From NCBI RefSeq assembly GCF_901933205.1, contig NC_044573.1:60875993-60939992 (forward strand): a DNA stretch of 64,000 bases. Direction: 5' to 3'. The stretch comes from Camarhynchus parvulus (taxonomy: Eukaryota > Chordata > Aves > Passeriformes > Thraupidae). Positions 61,895 through 64,000 of this stretch are shown here, one piece after another (the stretch's first letter is position 1; each line of letters starts with the position of its first letter). The notes beneath the pieces are model-generated. The model was not told the DNA's origin. It was given only the letters and a program-made list of their open reading frames with translations, and searched no databases. The position numbers were made by a program, and so were the translations under genes.

Positions 61895-62110
61895 AGATGT
61901 TCAAAGCAGTGTACAGACACTATCAATTAACTCCCATAAAATATCTGTTTAACGCAAATAGGTTTTTAATTCTCCTTTTATAAATCAGGACACTAAAGCA
62001 AAAATGTAAAATAGCTTGACTAGGGAGCTTGTGATAGGATGAGACCACTTGAGCCTCATTCTTTTATTCAACCCCCCAGATGATAAGACTACTAATCAAA
62101 AAACCTGGGT
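61895..62110 (+). repeat. MIR/L2-type ancient repeat relic
   Basis: The order is 'ttcaaagcagtgtacagaca', 'actcccataaaatatctgt', 'ctccttttataaatcagga', 'cactaaagcaaaaatg', 'aaaatagcttgactagg' and 'ttattcaaccccccagatg'. This tracks the MIR/L2 3' consensus order: aaagcgctttaca, a ccc-ttttacagatgaggaaactgaggc core, aagtgacttgcc, then gaacccagg. It is the clearest such relic in the window. Considerable divergence fits an insertion predating birds. Confidence 0.6.
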
Positions 62111-64000
62111 TAAGCATGCTGTGTAATGCGCATTTTCTATTTTCCACAGTCATATCACAGCAATTATGGGGGCCATGCTTTATGAATTTCTGAAATGTGA
62201 TCTATCAGAAGAAAAAAAATTTGAGATAATGGCATAAAATATTAAAAAGTCAGAAAAAGTTATATTAAATATTATATATTTTGTAAATCAAAGGCAATAT
62301 GAAAACATTCAGATGGATTTGTCTGGAGGCCTGAGATGGTTTCTCAAAGCATGTTTTACCAATCCTGTTGCTGTGCTTACTTAAGCCTGGACTCTTCCAA
62401 CTCTAAGCATTCTGAAAAGATGGTGCTAATACTATCTAAAGCAATTCATGGGTTACGAGCAAAATTAGCAAGTTTATTTAATATCTGCAAGTTGATGAAA
62501 ATCCATGATGTTTGATGTAACTTGGTGGAAGCTTCAAATTACTGATCTTCGCAACATACACAGGGCAATTGCCTTTCTGCAGTCACACAGAGATTTGTAT
62601 ATGTAGCTGGAATTGTTAGTGAATATAAGGAAAAACTGCTTTGAGCTCATTAGAAAAAATCCTCTTCTCTGAGGGTGAAGGCTAAATCTTGCTATGGGGA
62701 TTGATATTAAAAGGCACTTTACAGATGTTCATTGTTGCCATCGGTGGCACTTACAATAAAACGTGTTTGAAGATGATATTAGATTGCTATTATCACACCC
62801 TGCTTGCTAGAGTAACAACATGGTACCACAGCACTAATTTTGCTAGAGACTACTATTATCCTTTCTGGAGTTTAGGAGAATAAGATTGGATACCGAAAAT
62901 ACTTCTGTTTCTTCCTGGCGCCTCCAATATTTAAAGCATGAGTGTATTTCTTAATTGTCATTGATTCATTCTCTCATGTGTATTGGTTTTCAAAAATGTT
63001 TGCTGAGTAGCTGTGGGAAGCAATCTGAATGTCCAGTACGCTCCAAGTGATGTTAGATTCTTCCTTTGTTTTATGAAAACTGTGTTCTGCATTATCTCCA
63101 GCCTTTAAGTGGTTTATGATCTTTTCCCACTGCAAATCATCTGCAAAATTGATTAATATGCTTTCTTCCAATCATTCCTGAAACTATTGCACACAGAAAA
63201 CCCCCAGAAGGCACCTTCTCTCAATTAGCAATGGGGTTTTTTTGAAGGAATTTCTCTGCATTCCCATACTACAGATTATGACATCAAACAATTGAGATTA
63301 GGATCAGAGTCTGAACAAGCAGGAAGGACATATGTTCTTAGGGGAAAAGATCTCACACACAGAGATATTTTCAGTAAATAGCAGATTATAAAAGCTCAAC
63401 AAAAGCCCGGGCTTTAAATTGGCTTATTTTAAATGCTGTTCATTCCTCTGCCACTTTAAAAGCAACATTTGGTCCTCATGAACGCAGAAAACCAATAGCA
63501 TGTGACCCAGTCAGCCCTGCTGGAGCAGGCACCTCTCACTCATATGGGAGTTTTGCTAGAAACCCATGCACACTGCTGCCAGCTTTTACCACGTTTTCCT
63601 GAGGAACTGAGGTGACTTCTCTTGATTTAGACCTCAGACAGTTCTAAGATGGCCAAGAACAACCCTTTGTTATGGTTCATCTCTTTTATTTCTGCCTCCA
63701 GAGGAAGAACAAACCAGGCACAGGCAGAGAGGCAGGAGATGACAAAAGGCTTTTTCTGAGGGAAGGCAACTGCACCCATTATGCTTCTGTCCATTCGAGT
63801 TATCTTTTCTTCTTGAGTGAGTAAGGATGGGAGGAGGAGAGACATTTGGGAGTCCCACCCAACTGCAGACCTCTTCAGCCCAGGGCTGGTGAGGAATTAA
63901 GGAGGTGAAATAAAAGCTAAATTGTCACAGACATATTTTATGAAAAATCCTTTTATTAGGATCTTTTCTCCTGAGAAGCTGGGAAGCTTCAGCTTCCCCA
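62111..64000. other. AT-rich non-coding stretch
   Basis: Only short frames (up to about 72 codons), often in pairs on opposite strands, and no recognised gene, RNA or transposon. The window ends inside non-coding sequence. Confidence 0.6.

Noticed and set aside
1..64000. CRISPR arrays, operons, rRNA, tRNA, insertion sequences
   Set aside because: The sequence is vertebrate in character. No spaced direct repeats with unique spacers, and no tRNA or rRNA signatures, were seen.

Overview
The window reads as nuclear DNA from a bird, most likely a songbird (passerine). It is AT-rich and non-coding overall, and both strands are littered with stops. It carries CR1 retrotransposon tails of the kind found throughout avian genomes. 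It also holds a solo retroviral LTR that I recognise, from memory only, as a family common in songbirds. The sequence has no operon structure, ribosome binding sites, rRNA, tRNA or CRISPR array.

Layout: positions 1-2550 are AT-rich, with no recognisable gene. Positions 2560-3350 form the only CpG island. At its downstream edge sits a solo LTR (3356-4030) with a perfect 5-bp target duplication and an internal 63-bp tandem duplication of its terminus. From 4031 to 64000 the sequence is AT-rich with scattered relics. CR1 3' ends lie at 13235-13503 (+) and 33405-33957 (-), with older CR1 fragments near 51.1 kb (-) and 55.3-55.5 kb (+). Likely ancient MIR/L2-type relics lie near 21.6, 22.1, 54.95 and 61.9-62.1 kb. 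The most conspicuous simple repeat is a ~295-bp pure pyrimidine tract at 26128-26422, (TTCC)n followed by (CCCT)n. Smaller AT, AAT, GATAAT and CTTT microsatellites and several short local duplications are also present.

Genes: I could not identify any protein-coding exon with confidence. The longest open frames (about 100-170 codons) are what chance gives in 64 kb, or they lie in the CpG island or in repeats. The window is therefore best described as an intergenic or large-intron segment (gene desert) with one orphan CpG island. I found no evidence of a new biological system. The points most worth checking are the CpG island with its adjacent LTR, the LTR's duplicated terminus, the long polypyrimidine tract, and a few perfect hairpins and local duplications.
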